Assembly: GCA_016795365.1 (NCBI GenBank)
Contig: JAEUHN010000006.1
Span: forward strand, 1-64,000
DNA: 64,000 nucleotides
Reading direction: 5' to 3'
Source: Verrucomicrobiaceae bacterium
GTDB lineage: Bacteria; Verrucomicrobiota; Verrucomicrobiia; Verrucomicrobiales; Verrucomicrobiaceae
The notes under the pieces are model-generated. The model was given only the letters and a program-made list of their open reading frames with translations, made no database searches and was not told the DNA's origin. A program made the translations under genes and the position numbers. How positions within the stretch are numbered: the stretch's first letter is position 1; every line of letters starts with the position of its first letter. This document shows, piece after piece, positions 34,619-44,327 of this stretch.

Positions 34619-36058
34619 ATGTCCCGCCTCAAACTCCCGCTCTACGGCAAGATCCTTGCTTGGTTCGCCCTGAACCTGGCGGTGCTCGCCTTGCTGTTTG
34701 TTTTCTTCCTTAAGGCGCAGTTCCGCCTGGGCCTTGACTGGATGTTGTCGGGTGAGCCTGGGGACCGAATCTCTGCGATTGGTGAAAACCTCACCATCGA
34801 ATTTTCACGCCTGCCTGAGGGCGAATGGCCTGAGCGTTTGAGCGATTACGATGAGAAGCACGGGGTGACCTTCGGACTCTTCAGCAGCCAAGGTCAGCAG
34901 GTCTTTGGCAAAATGATCACGCCACCGTCCGAGGTGATGCCGCGGCTGATCGACCGCCGCCCTCCTGGCGAGCAAGTCACTCGCCGTCAGCCCGCTCCAG
35001 TCTCCAAAAGGCCTGCCGATGCACCGCCTAAGCCGCGCTTCATGATGCGTGCGGGCAATCCTGCACGCTACTGGGCCGGGGTGCATCTCGACCTCGTGCC
35101 AAAAGGCGGGGATCGGCTGACGCTCGTGATGGTTTCAGACAGCATCAGCGGCGGCGGGCTGTTCTTCGATCTATGGCCGTGGCTGGGATTGATCGCGGCG
35201 GCATTGGTGATCTCGGCGCTGATGTGGATGCCATTTGTGCGGGGGATCACGGGCTTCATCTCAACGCTCAACCATGCGGCGGGAAGGATTGCGCATGGGA
35301 AGTTCGATGAGCGGATCGGGCGCAGTCGAAGCGATGAGTTGGGTGAGTTATCGATCTCGGTGAATGCGATGGCGGCCAAGCTCGGCGACTACGTGGCCCA
35401 ACAGCAACGCATCACGGCTGATGTGGCGCATGAGCTGTGCTCTCCGATTGCCCGGATGCAGATGGCCTTGGGCGTGCTGGAACAACGGGGGACGCCAGAG
35501 CAGTCATCGTATCTGAAAAAGCTCGACAACGAATTGCAACACATGGCGCGCCTGGTGGAAGAGGTGCTGGCATTCTCCAAGGCGGAGAAGCTCCCTGAAC
35601 GCGAATCCCCGTGCGACTTCGATCTGCGTGAACTGGTCGATGACGTGGTGGCAAGGGAAGCGGCCGACGTGCCCATCGCGCTCGACATCGAGGCGCTGTC
35701 ACTGCATTCCCTGCGCTCAGCGCTGGATCGTGCCCTGGGCAATGTGCTGCGTAATGCAGTGCGGTATGCCTCAGACATCGGCATCGAAGCCCGACTTCAG
35801 GGGGACGCGGTGGTCATTCAAGTGAACGACCATGGACCTGGGGTGCCAGAGGATGCTTTGCCGAGATTGTTTGAGCCATTCTACCGGCCTGAGGCTGCGC
35901 GGGGACGCAACACGGGGGGCAGTGGACTGGGGCTTGCGATCACGATGCGATGTGTGGAAGCATGCGGTGGCAGTGTGCGCGCGCAGAACCGGCAGGGTGG
36001 GGGACTCACGGTAGAGATTCGGCTGCCAAGAGTCCTGGCGAACGGGAAACAGAGCTGA
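34619..36058 (+). CDS. sensor histidine kinase (CpxA-like)
   Basis: A 479-residue membrane kinase. TM1 near residues 12-30 (FALNLAVLALLFVFF), a periplasmic part of about 150 residues, then TM2 (LWPWLGLIAAALVISALMWM). HAMP follows (VRGITGFISTLNHAAGRIAHGKFDERIGRSRSDELGELSISVNAMA). The dimerisation helix holds the phosphorylated His270 in DVAHELCSPIARMQ, where the usual HELRTPL reads HELCSPI. The ATPase part has LGNVLRNAVRYAS (N box), VNDHGPGVPEDALPRLFEPFYRP (G1/F) and NTGGSGLGLAI (G2). It is the cognate partner of the regulator just upstream and converges on the DUF1549/1553 gene with 2 bp between stops. Confidence 0.93.
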   Translation: MSRLKLPLYGKILAWFALNLAVLALLFVFFLKAQFRLGLDWMLSGEPGDRISAIGENLTIEFSRLPEGEWPERLSDYDEKHGVTFGLFSSQGQQVFGKMITPPSEVMPRLIDRRPPGEQVTRRQPAPVSKRPADAPPKPRFMMRAGNPARYWAGVHLDLVPKGGDRLTLVMVSDSISGGGLFFDLWPWLGLIAAALVISALMWMPFVRGITGFISTLNHAAGRIAHGKFDERIGRSRSDELGELSISVNAMAAKLGDYVAQQQRITADVAHELCSPIARMQMALGVLEQRGTPEQSSYLKKLDNELQHMARLVEEVLAFSKAEKLPERESPCDFDLRELVDDVVAREAADVPIALDIEALSLHSLRSALDRALGNVLRNAVRYASDIGIEARLQGDAVVIQVNDHGPGVPEDALPRLFEPFYRPEAARGRNTGGSGLGLAITMRCVEACGGSVRAQNRQGGGLTVEIRLPRVLANGKQS

Positions 36059-36060
36059 CC

Positions 36061-38394
36061 TCAATCGACGTAGCGCAGTTCGTTGCTGGCGAGCAACACC
36101 TGGCAGTAGGCGGCCCACGCGCTGGACAGATTCTTTGAACCATCGGAGGCACTGGAGGCGAGCATCAGATCGGCTTCGCGAAGGAAGTCGATGCCTTCTT
36201 TGATCTCCGAGGTCTTTGGATCGCGGGCGAAGGCCTGACGGTAGGCAAGGTGGATGCGAGCTTCGTCATTCTCGTTTGTGGCTTGGAGCGTGGCGGCGAA
36301 CCGGCGTGATTGCTCAACGACAAAGGTGTTGTTGAGAAAGTAGAGCGCCTGCGTGGCGAGGGTGGAAGCATCACGTTTGCCCGCAACCTGGATCGCATCG
36401 GGGAGATTGAACGGCGTCAACTCGGGCGGCATCGAGTTCCTGAGCATGAGCAGATACACACTGCGGCGTGGGCTTGGTTGATGCAGCGGAGGCAGTTCAT
36501 TGATGAGCACGTCGCGATGCTGAATGAGCGATCCTTTGGCCGGCTGGAGGTCAAGATCGCCTGTGGCACTGAGCATGGCATCGCGTAGGGCCTCGGCGGA
36601 AAGGCGTTTGCGCGTTTGCCTGCCGAGCAGACGGTTCTCGGGATCAGCCTCGCGAAGACGGGCAGCACATTCGCTGCTGAGCTGGTAGGTGCGGCTCAAT
36701 GTTAGGCGACGGATGAGGCGTTTGATGGACCAGCCATCGTCCATGAATTGCCGTGCAAGGTAGTCGAGCAATTCAGGATGCGAGGGGCGCTCACCGGTGG
36801 TGCCAAAATCATCCGGGGTGCGCACCAAACCTTCGCCGAAGAGGTGAAGCCAGACGCGGTTCACGATGACGCGAGCGGTCTGCGGGTGCTGCGGGCTGGC
36901 GATCCATTGGGCGAGCTGAAGGCGACCGCTTTGCTTGGGATCAATGGTAACCGTCGAGGACGTGGCGCAGGCACTGAGGAAGCCGCGAGGGATCGGGGCT
37001 CCGAGCTTTTTGGAGTCGCCGTCGATGTTGAGCTTGCAGTCGGCGATGGCCTTCGCATCTCGTGCGCCCATCGCTAGCGGCGCATCCTCGGCATACTTGA
37101 AAGCGGGCTTTGCCGGGGACTTCCGCGGCTTGTGGGCGAGCATGATAGACTCAACCTCGGGCCGCTGCGCCACGGGCGGTGCGGCCTTCAACTCATGCAG
37201 GGCGGTTTGGGGAGCCGTGAGGCCTTCATGGGCCGCTGCGCCCCACATGGTCTCCGTGCTCCTGAAGATGCCAGCGAGGGCGTAGTAGTCGCGGGTGGGG
37301 ATGGGGTCGGTCTTGTGATCGTGACAGCGGGCGCAGCCAACCGTGAGCCCAAGAATGCCGCTGCCGATGGTGCCGATCTGGTCGGCGACGATGTCCATGT
37401 CGAAGTTGTCATTCATGGCCTTGGCAGGTTTGGAGCCGAGGGCGAGGAAGCCGGTCGCAATCAGCTGACGGTCGCGTTGCGCATCACTGGCGGCAGGAAG
37501 TAAGTCGCCAGCGATTTGTTCGGTAACAAAGCGGTCGTAGGGCACGTCTTCGTTGAGGCTTTGGATGACGTAGTCGCGGTAACGCCAGGCATGAGGGAAG
37601 CTGGGGTTGCGGCTGAGGCCGTCGTTGCCATTGGACTCGGCGTAACGTGCCACATCGAGCCAGTGCCGTCCCCAGTGCTCGCCGAACTGCGGTGAGGCGA
37701 GGAGGTGATCCACCACGGCGCGCAGGCCCGTCGGGTTCTCGATGAAGCGGGCGACCTCATCATAGCTGGGCGGTAGGCCGGAGAGGTCAAAGTAGAGGCG
37801 ACGGATCAAAGTGGCAGCGCTGGCATCGGGGGCAGGTGCCAGCTTGCTTGCTTCGAGCTTGGCGAGGACGAAGCGATCCACCGCGTCGCGTGGCCATGCG
37901 TTGTCGGTGACCGTGGGCACGGTGGGTTGGCTGACGGGCTGATAGGACCACAGAGATGCCTTGTCGCTGGCGGGTGCGGGACGAGCGACCTTTGGAATTT
38001 CGGCGCGGGGATCTGGGGCTCCCATTTTGACCCAGGTGACGAAGTCGTTCACCACATGGTCGGGGAGGCGTTTTTTGGGCGGCATCTCGATGCCATCGTA
38101 ACGCAGTGCCTGGACAATGAGGCTGTCATCGGGCTTGCCGGGGATCATTGCCGGACCGGACTCGCCGCCTGCGATCATCTCAGAGGGCGCATCGAGCAGA
38201 AGCTTGCCACCGAGCTTCTTGGAGGACTGGGAATGGCACTCGTAGCACTGTTTCACCAGCACGGGCCGGATTTTGTTCTCGAAGAAGGCACGCTGATCCG
38301 GTGACATGTCCGCCGCCTGACCAAGATCGCCGAGCCCTAGGACGCCCAGAGCCAAGGAAACGGGAAGGAGGTGGGACAAGGTGGGGACCTGCAT
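36061..38394 (-). CDS. secreted DUF1549/DUF1553 (PSD1-type) CxxCH protein without LamG
   Basis: A 777-residue exported protein. Signal peptide about 1-28 (LLPVSLALGVLGLGDLGQAA). The cytochrome-like motif is CYECH (50-54) in RPVLVKQCYECHSQSSKKLGGKLLLD. DUF1549: WLDVARYAESNGNDGLSRNPSFPHAWRYRDYV and FVTEQIAGDLLPAAS. Second motif CARCHDHKTDPIPTRDYYALAGIF. DUF1553: TARVIVNRVWLHLFGEGLVRTPDDFG, LSRTYQLS, NRLLGRQTRKRLSAEALRD. It lacks the LamG insert of the copy at 4870, and it has no DUF1501 gene beside it. In this window the two DUF1549/1553 and two DUF1501 genes are only half paired. It is divergent from the outer-membrane barrel gene. Confidence 0.93.
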   Translation of the reverse strand: MQVPTLSHLLPVSLALGVLGLGDLGQAADMSPDQRAFFENKIRPVLVKQCYECHSQSSKKLGGKLLLDAPSEMIAGGESGPAMIPGKPDDSLIVQALRYDGIEMPPKKRLPDHVVNDFVTWVKMGAPDPRAEIPKVARPAPASDKASLWSYQPVSQPTVPTVTDNAWPRDAVDRFVLAKLEASKLAPAPDASAATLIRRLYFDLSGLPPSYDEVARFIENPTGLRAVVDHLLASPQFGEHWGRHWLDVARYAESNGNDGLSRNPSFPHAWRYRDYVIQSLNEDVPYDRFVTEQIAGDLLPAASDAQRDRQLIATGFLALGSKPAKAMNDNFDMDIVADQIGTIGSGILGLTVGCARCHDHKTDPIPTRDYYALAGIFRSTETMWGAAAHEGLTAPQTALHELKAAPPVAQRPEVESIMLAHKPRKSPAKPAFKYAEDAPLAMGARDAKAIADCKLNIDGDSKKLGAPIPRGFLSACATSSTVTIDPKQSGRLQLAQWIASPQHPQTARVIVNRVWLHLFGEGLVRTPDDFGTTGERPSHPELLDYLARQFMDDGWSIKRLIRRLTLSRTYQLSSECAARLREADPENRLLGRQTRKRLSAEALRDAMLSATGDLDLQPAKGSLIQHRDVLINELPPLHQPSPRRSVYLLMLRNSMPPELTPFNLPDAIQVAGKRDASTLATQALYFLNNTFVVEQSRRFAATLQATNENDEARIHLAYRQAFARDPKTSEIKEGIDFLREADLMLASSASDGSKNLSSAWAAYCQVLLASNELRYVD

Positions 38395-38572
38395 GGAGTG
38401 GGCGCAGTCATACGCATGCTCGCAGGCTAAACTTTAGGAGAGATGGGCTGACAAGACGGAGTCCGATGATGCTTTGGGAGACCGGGAACGGGATTGACGC
38501 TCTCCCGGGAAGTCCATAACATGGGCACCACGTCGGCCGGCTGTTGATTGCCCGAGCCCTCAGTCACACCTC

Positions 38573-39529
38573 ATGTTTTTACGAATCCGGTTTCTTGCGA
38601 CAGCCACTCTCTGGACGGGACTCTCTCTGGCAGCTTCAGCTCAAACGGCCATCGATCCTTCCCGCCAGGCTGAAGCCGTGCACCTGAGGCCTGCGGTCAC
38701 GCAGCTGCGCAGTGATGTCACCCTCGATTCGGGAGGCGGCACGGAGTTTGACTCCTTCGCGCCAACGTCGCTCGGTGACAGCGACATCGGTGAGCAGTTG
38801 ATTCTGAGGCAGAAGGAAAAGGTGCAGAGGTTCTTGGTGGCCGCGGATTCGCTGGTGATGTGGACGGACAATGCAGCTCATGCGTCGGCGGGCGAACTCG
38901 ACGATGTCTTCTGGGGCTGGCGTGTGGCGGCAGATTGGCAGCCCGTGATCGTGGGAGGATTGATGGCTCCGGTGGGAATCTCGCATTCCTGGTATCGCTA
39001 CGACGAACTCGATGCGCTGGACTTTGAAACACTCGACGTCAATGCAGGCCTGGCCTACCTGGCCCCGCAGCTTGGCAATGTGATGTTCTTTGCACAGTAT
39101 CAATTTGAGCGGGTGACGCAGTATTCGGATGAGTTGATGAACAGCCACTCTGTTCGTGCCGGCGCGCAGCATTTACTTTTGCTCAATCGCCGAAACAGCC
39201 TTCAGAGCGCCATCTATGCGGACGTGGATGTGGACACCGACGTAGATGCCCTCAAGCGCAATGAATACATCGCCAGTGTGGCCTGGAGATTCAAGCTGAC
39301 GCGCAAGGTTGAGACCGTGCTGGGATATCGCTACACTTACTTCGACTACACGGAAGTGGATCGTCAGGACCATCTGCACCTCATCGACCTGAGCGTGACC
39401 TACACGCCCTTCAAGTGGCTCCAGGTATATGCCTCGGCAGCCTATGGCTTCAATCAATCGAGCGTGGACGTCTATGATTATGAGTCTGGCACTCTCGGCG
39501 GCGGCATCGGTCTGCGCATTCGGTTCTAA
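38573..39529 (+). CDS. outer-membrane beta-barrel protein
   Basis: A 318-residue exported protein. Signal peptide ends ASAQ (about residue 24). The rest alternates aromatic and polar strands typical of a barrel (YRYDELDALDFETLDVNAGLAYLAPQ, VMFFAQYQFERVTQYS, YIASVAWRFKLTRKVETVLGYRYTYFDYTEVDRQD, LIDLSVTYTPFKWLQVYASAAYGF). It ends IGLRIRF; the terminal Phe is the standard signal for assembly by the BAM complex. About 12 strands are expected. It may be a porin or an exporter pore for the adhesin-like protein encoded 31 bp downstream; that partnership is inference from operon order. Confidence 0.85.
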   Translation: MFLRIRFLATATLWTGLSLAASAQTAIDPSRQAEAVHLRPAVTQLRSDVTLDSGGGTEFDSFAPTSLGDSDIGEQLILRQKEKVQRFLVAADSLVMWTDNAAHASAGELDDVFWGWRVAADWQPVIVGGLMAPVGISHSWYRYDELDALDFETLDVNAGLAYLAPQLGNVMFFAQYQFERVTQYSDELMNSHSVRAGAQHLLLLNRRNSLQSAIYADVDVDTDVDALKRNEYIASVAWRFKLTRKVETVLGYRYTYFDYTEVDRQDHLHLIDLSVTYTPFKWLQVYASAAYGFNQSSVDVYDYESGTLGGGIGLRIRF

Positions 39530-39560
39530 GGCATCTTCAAACCCCAGCTTTCCCTGACCT

Positions 39561-41711
39561 ATGTTTCGCAAGAGTTTCTGGTTCCTGATTGCCACACTGA
39601 TTCCCTCACTCGCCTTGGGCGCAGCCTTCAAGACCGCTGAATTCACCAAGGTGCAAAACGATGTGAAGATGCTGCCTGAAAGCGAGCAACCTAAGCCTGC
39701 GAAAGTGGGCGATGTGGTCCAAGGCAGAACTTCTGTTACAACCGGATCGCAGTCTCGCGCGGAGCTTCGTTTTGATGACAAGTCGATCACGCGTTTGGGG
39801 TCCAACTCGGTTTTCAACCTGGAGCAGGGGAGCCGCACCGTGGATTTGAAACAAGGTGTGCTGCTCATGCAGGTGCCCAAGCAGATGGGTGGAGCGAAGG
39901 TGCGGACGGCATCCATCACTGCGGCCGTGACTGGCACCACGTTGATGGTCGAATATCAGCCGGATGGGTATGTGAAGATCATCGTTCTCGAAGGTGAGGT
40001 GGATGTGTTCCGCAACGACAAGCCCGATGTGTTCCGGACCATTCACGCAGGTGACATGATCATCATGAAGCCTGACGGGCAGGTGATCCCCGAGCCCGTG
40101 CAGGTGGACCTGCAAAGATTGAAGAAGACATCGAAGCTCACGGACGAGCGTGAGTTCGGCAGTCTCGGCAATCAGAAGCATCTGATGGACGCGGACATGC
40201 GCCAGGATCGCGAGATGCGCCGTGGCAATCTGGGACCGACGAACCTGCGACTTCCTGGCCGTGGACCGATGGTCGAGATCCAGGTGACGGGGCGCGATCC
40301 ACATCAGTTGCGCGGTGACCTCGGAGTCCGCAATCCCAATGGAGGCCCTCCGCCCGAAGGTGATCCGCACCGACCCGGTGGTCCAGGAGACGCTGGGGGA
40401 TCGGGAAAGTTTGGCAAACCACCTGTGCTCGGCGGTGTGGCGGTGATTGACGATGAAACGCAGATCATCACTGATCCGGAGATCACCACAGGCTTCTCAG
40501 GAACGTTGGCCACGGGCCAGGGCAAAATTTACCGTCCAGGAACCGATGGAACCCTTGGCCGCACCATGTTCAACAAGCCGACCTTGCGTCTGGGTGACAG
40601 CGATCTGGGACCCCTGCCGGCTGTCGATCAGCGCATGGCGGATGCAGGGGCATGGACGGCCTTCAACTTCACTGATCTCCATGTGATTGGCGCACCCGAC
40701 GTTATTACCCAAGGCGGACCCAAAAACCTCCTTCTGGCATCGCAAGCTGACATCACGCTCTCGAATTTCGATCCTTACTCCGAAAGCAGTTTCGGCAACG
40801 GAAGCTGGGACCTAACCACAAGCACACTCAATGATGTCATGCTTGCGGCGAATGGAGACATCGATTGGCGATCGGGCATGTCGATAGTGGGCACAAATCA
40901 GAACCTGAGTCTCTACAGCCAGACTGGGGACATTAACCTGAGCGGCGATTTGATGGTGAATCTGATCTCCGGAGTTTTCGAAGCTAATGCAGCGCGCAAC
41001 CTCAATATATATGGGTCAGGCGGCCAAGGATCCGAAAGCCCATCATGGACTGCGACTGTCCAGGCGAAGAACGTCAACCTCAGTGCTGAGGGCGACGTCA
41101 CTATTGGCCCGAATGCCATCGTGAAGGCATCAGAAGCCATCAATATTCGGGCGCGGGGCAACATATCGGTTTTGGATTCCTCTCAGCTTCGCCGTCTGAG
41201 TTCCCTCTCAACGACTGAACTGAACCTCATTGCTGAGCAGGGCAATGTGAACGTCGGGAACGATGTGGGCGGCACCGTGACGATCAATACGTTGTTCGCG
41301 CTGATTGAGTCGCAGTTGGGCAATATCACGCTCACCAACTCGTCGATCAACTCCGACTACCTTCGTGTCCATACACTCGCGACCAATGGCACGCTGACGA
41401 TCGGCAACAGCTCCCTTACCGCAAGCCAGGGCATGAAACTCTACGCCGAAGGCAGCAACGGCAGGGTTCAGTTTGTTGGCAACACGACTCTGAGCGGCCC
41501 GGCGATCGTTGCCGGTTACACGGTGCAGGTGAACGACGGTGTTACGGTCAATGTGGGCACACCGAATAGCTTCCACGTGCATTCGGATATCTCGAACTAC
41601 AACAAGGCTGGGTATGGGAACTTCAGCCGCGGGGGCACACCGCTGATCTTTGTGCCCGACGGAACCACAGGCCCTCACCAGCACAATTTCTCCAGCCGCC
41701 CTGCATTTTGA
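39561..41711 (+). CDS. secreted FecR-domain protein with adhesin-like repeat region
   Basis: A 716-residue exported protein (signal about residues 1-20, SLALGAA). Residues about 45-165 are a FecR domain ([87 protein letters not shown] in pattern, with LEGEVDVF after it). A charged Gly/Pro-rich linker follows (about 240-300). Residues about 370-690 look like a right-handed beta-helix of the filamentous-haemagglutinin kind (NLLLASQADITLSNFD, LMLAANGDIDWRSGM, LSLYSQTGDINLSGDL, LNLIAEQGNVNVGNDVGG). It could be a surface or wall-bound adhesin. The FecR domain here is not with an ECF sigma factor, so signalling is unlikely. Confidence 0.82.
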   Translation: MFRKSFWFLIATLIPSLALGAAFKTAEFTKVQNDVKMLPESEQPKPAKVGDVVQGRTSVTTGSQSRAELRFDDKSITRLGSNSVFNLEQGSRTVDLKQGVLLMQVPKQMGGAKVRTASITAAVTGTTLMVEYQPDGYVKIIVLEGEVDVFRNDKPDVFRTIHAGDMIIMKPDGQVIPEPVQVDLQRLKKTSKLTDEREFGSLGNQKHLMDADMRQDREMRRGNLGPTNLRLPGRGPMVEIQVTGRDPHQLRGDLGVRNPNGGPPPEGDPHRPGGPGDAGGSGKFGKPPVLGGVAVIDDETQIITDPEITTGFSGTLATGQGKIYRPGTDGTLGRTMFNKPTLRLGDSDLGPLPAVDQRMADAGAWTAFNFTDLHVIGAPDVITQGGPKNLLLASQADITLSNFDPYSESSFGNGSWDLTTSTLNDVMLAANGDIDWRSGMSIVGTNQNLSLYSQTGDINLSGDLMVNLISGVFEANAARNLNIYGSGGQGSESPSWTATVQAKNVNLSAEGDVTIGPNAIVKASEAINIRARGNISVLDSSQLRRLSSLSTTELNLIAEQGNVNVGNDVGGTVTINTLFALIESQLGNITLTNSSINSDYLRVHTLATNGTLTIGNSSLTASQGMKLYAEGSNGRVQFVGNTTLSGPAIVAGYTVQVNDGVTVNVGTPNSFHVHSDISNYNKAGYGNFSRGGTPLIFVPDGTTGPHQHNFSSRPAF

Positions 41712-41787
41712 GCACATTGGAGCCGGTGGCTTTCAAAGTAGGCAATCGACAAGCACCGGCACCGAGGTTACTAGAGCATCTGTCTTC

Positions 41788-42576
41788 ATGCCAATCCGCC
41801 GTTCCATCCTTCCTCTCCACCTCATCGCCATCGCTTTGGTTGTGATGGTGTCTGCCGTTCGTGCCCAATGGGTGGTCTATGATTTCAGGATCCACACCAT
41901 GCCTGAAGTGAGTGAGAACTTCGCTCCTTACTCAGGTGTTTATGTGATCGCGCCCGTGACGGGGGGCAATGCGTCGATGATTTTCATCACTGAGGAAGGA
42001 GGACGTTTTTACAATGTCGCTGAGAACGGTGCCCGCTACTTCACTGCTGCCAGTCCAACAGGGCGGCTTTCCGTTGTCTCTGCGATCGCCCAGACCGGCA
42101 CAGCACGTGTGATGTATCAGGCGGTTGGATTGCTCAACAGCTCAATCTCCTACACGGTGCGTGGGGAACATCAGGGCGGACGTGTTTCGACGGATATGCT
42201 CGGAACCATGCTGGCATCCGATGATGAAAGCCTGGCTGTTGCGCCATCGCCCGATGGCAGCATCGGGATGGTCGGTTCAGCTCAATTGGCTGGAACGCTC
42301 CGGCTCGATCTCTCCCGCATCCTAAATCAGAATGAGCTTCAGATGAGTCAGGCGGTCGCTTCGATTACTGATCTGCTCGAGAAGTATGGCTACCAGTTTG
42401 ATTCTCCTGATCATGGGCAGGCAGCAGTTTCTGAGGCAGCACCCGCAGCTGGTGGCGAGCCTGCACCCGCACCTGCACCTGCGACGCCGGAACAGCCTGC
42501 GACAGACGCCAGCCTCTTTCCTCCCGGCACTCGTGAAGAACTGGAGCTGTCTCTGAATCCTCCGGAATCCAACTAA
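41788..42576 (+). CDS. secreted hypothetical protein with Pro/Ala-rich C-terminus
   Basis: A 262-residue exported protein of unknown family. Signal peptide MPIRRSILPLHLIAIALVVMVSAVRAQ. The folded part (about 28-205) alternates beta-like stretches (WVVYDFRIHTMPEVSEN, YSGVYVIAPVTGGNASMIFIT, AVGLLNSSISYTVRGEH, SIGMVGSAQLAGTLRLDLS). A helix follows (QMSQAVASITDLLEKYGY), and then a low-complexity tail (AAPAAGGEPAPAPAPATPEQPA). Spacing is 76 bp from the adhesin-like gene and 14 bp to the GspE-type gene, so it sits in the middle of a likely four-gene operon. It may be a periplasmic adaptor; no residue proves it. The upstream in-frame extension overlaps the previous gene and is not used. Confidence 0.78.
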   Translation: MPIRRSILPLHLIAIALVVMVSAVRAQWVVYDFRIHTMPEVSENFAPYSGVYVIAPVTGGNASMIFITEEGGRFYNVAENGARYFTAASPTGRLSVVSAIAQTGTARVMYQAVGLLNSSISYTVRGEHQGGRVSTDMLGTMLASDDESLAVAPSPDGSIGMVGSAQLAGTLRLDLSRILNQNELQMSQAVASITDLLEKYGYQFDSPDHGQAAVSEAAPAAGGEPAPAPAPATPEQPATDASLFPPGTREELELSLNPPESN

Positions 42577-42590
42577 CTTTTTCATCGCTT

Positions 42591-44300
42591 ATGAAAAACG
42601 CTCGACAGCTGGTGGTGCAGTGCATGGAGGCTGCCGGAGCCCACGGAATGGCGCTTCCTTCGGTCACGGCGAGTTCCTCCGTCGTCAACACTTTGCTTGA
42701 TAGTGGTCATCTGGATGAAGAGGCGTTTCTGTCAAATCTGGCCACTGGACTGCAGCTCCCGTGGGTGGCTGCACCTGCACCTGATTCAGCGGATGCTCCA
42801 GAACTGAAACGCATCATACCCGCCCGAGTGGCTCTGAAGCATCGTTTGCTGCCACTCTCGCTGATTGAGGAGGATGGGCGTGCTCACAAGAAGGTGGCGG
42901 TGGCGACCTGTGATCCATTCGATCTTATCGCTCGTCAGGCGGTAGCCCGAGAGGTGGACTCGCCGGTGCGTTGGTGCGTTGCGCCGCGCAAGCGCTTGCT
43001 CACGGCTCTCCGCGATTTCTATGGGGTGGGAGCCGATGTCTTTGAAGAGATTTTAAAAGGACGCGAAGTCGATGCCGATGAGCTCGATCAGCGCGACGAA
43101 GCAAACGTGATTGATGCCGACGATGAGGAGGCAACCGTGGTTAAGTTCGTCAATCAAATCATTCGCGAGGCACTGGAACAACACGCGACGGATATTCACG
43201 TGGAGCCGATGGAAGACACGCTGCGCCTTCGGTATAGAATCGATGGGCGGCTACGCGAACTTCCGGTGCCCGAGAACATCAAAGCACTTCAGCAGTCGGT
43301 GCTCGCGCGTCTGAAGGTGATGGCCAAACTCGACATCGCTGAACGTCGGCTGCCTCAAGATGGACGTATCAATCTACAGATTGGCAGCCAGTTCATCGAT
43401 GTTCGTGTGGCAACCATTCCATCAGTGGAAGGTGAAAGCATCAGCTTGCGTCTCCTCGGTCAGGAGAAATTCACGCTCGATCGACTGCGTCTGGAGGCGG
43501 ACCTCCGACGCGAAGTGGAGCTTCTGCTGAAGAAGCCCAACGGCATTGTGCTCATCACTGGCCCGACCGGCTCAGGTAAGTCAACGTCGCTATACACATT
43601 CCTCAGCCAGCTGAACACGGAGCATCGTCGAATCGTGACGATCGAAGATCCGGTTGAGCATAAGCTGCCAGGAGTTGTGCAGATCGCCGTCAAACCTGAG
43701 ATCAATTTGACCTTTGCTGCCGGACTGCGCTCTATTCTGCGTGGTGACCCCAATGTGGTGATGGTGGGTGAAATGCGTGACGTGGAAACGGCTGAGATTG
43801 CCATCCGTGCGGCGCTCACGGGTCATCTTGTGTTCAGCACGCTGCACACCAACGATGCTTTGGGCGGCATCACTCGTTTGATTGACATGGGTGTCGAGCC
43901 GTTCCTGGTTGCCTCATCGGTCCGAGCTTTCTTCGCCCAACGACTTGTCCGCACGCTCTGTCTTTCTTGTCGTGAAGTGGAGCAGCACCCCGAGGACAAG
44001 CTCCGTGAACTCAAACACACCGGCCCTGTGACGGGCACTATTTATCATGCGCGCGAAGGCGGTTGTGAGCAGTGCCGTCATACGGGTTACAAGGGACGGA
44101 TGTCCATTTACGAGCTGATTCGAATCACCCCAGCCCTGGGTGAATTGATCACCCACCGCAGCAGTCAGGCGAACTTGCTTCAGCAGGCTCTCAAGGATGG
44201 CTATCGCCCGATGCGAGAATACGGTATTCGTAAGGTAATGCAGGGTCTCACGAGTGTCGAGGAGGTCCTGGCGGTAACCGTTGCTGAATCGGAGGCTTAA
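42591..44300 (+). CDS. GspE/PilB-family secretion or pilus assembly ATPase
   Basis: A 569-residue cytosolic hexameric ATPase. The N-terminal MshEN/T2SSE-N region is about 1-150. The catalytic core has Walker A GPTGSGKST (324-332), the Asp box (IVTIEDPVEHKLPG), Walker B RGDPNVVMVGEMRD and the His box STLHTND (416-422). Four cysteines (457, 460, 492, 495; CLSC and CEQC) form the usual zinc site of this branch. It would power a type II secretion or type IV pilus machine. None of the other parts (GspF, GspD, GspG or pilins) is visible in this window; it is last in an operon with a barrel, a FecR protein and a secreted protein. Either it supplies a machine encoded elsewhere, or this is a minimal new arrangement. 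Confidence 0.93.
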   Translation: MKNARQLVVQCMEAAGAHGMALPSVTASSSVVNTLLDSGHLDEEAFLSNLATGLQLPWVAAPAPDSADAPELKRIIPARVALKHRLLPLSLIEEDGRAHKKVAVATCDPFDLIARQAVAREVDSPVRWCVAPRKRLLTALRDFYGVGADVFEEILKGREVDADELDQRDEANVIDADDEEATVVKFVNQIIREALEQHATDIHVEPMEDTLRLRYRIDGRLRELPVPENIKALQQSVLARLKVMAKLDIAERRLPQDGRINLQIGSQFIDVRVATIPSVEGESISLRLLGQEKFTLDRLRLEADLRREVELLLKKPNGIVLITGPTGSGKSTSLYTFLSQLNTEHRRIVTIEDPVEHKLPGVVQIAVKPEINLTFAAGLRSILRGDPNVVMVGEMRDVETAEIAIRAALTGHLVFSTLHTNDALGGITRLIDMGVEPFLVASSVRAFFAQRLVRTLCLSCREVEQHPEDKLRELKHTGPVTGTIYHAREGGCEQCRHTGYKGRMSIYELIRITPALGELITHRSSQANLLQQALKDGYRPMREYGIRKVMQGLTSVEEVLAVTVAESEA

Positions 44301-44327
44301 ATATCTCTTCAGGTCTCGCCGCGCCGG

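Noticed and set aside
39561-41711. FecR anti-sigma signalling protein
   Set aside because: There is no ECF sigma gene next to it and no inner-membrane helix after a cytosolic domain; a signal peptide and beta-helix-like body fit a surface protein instead.
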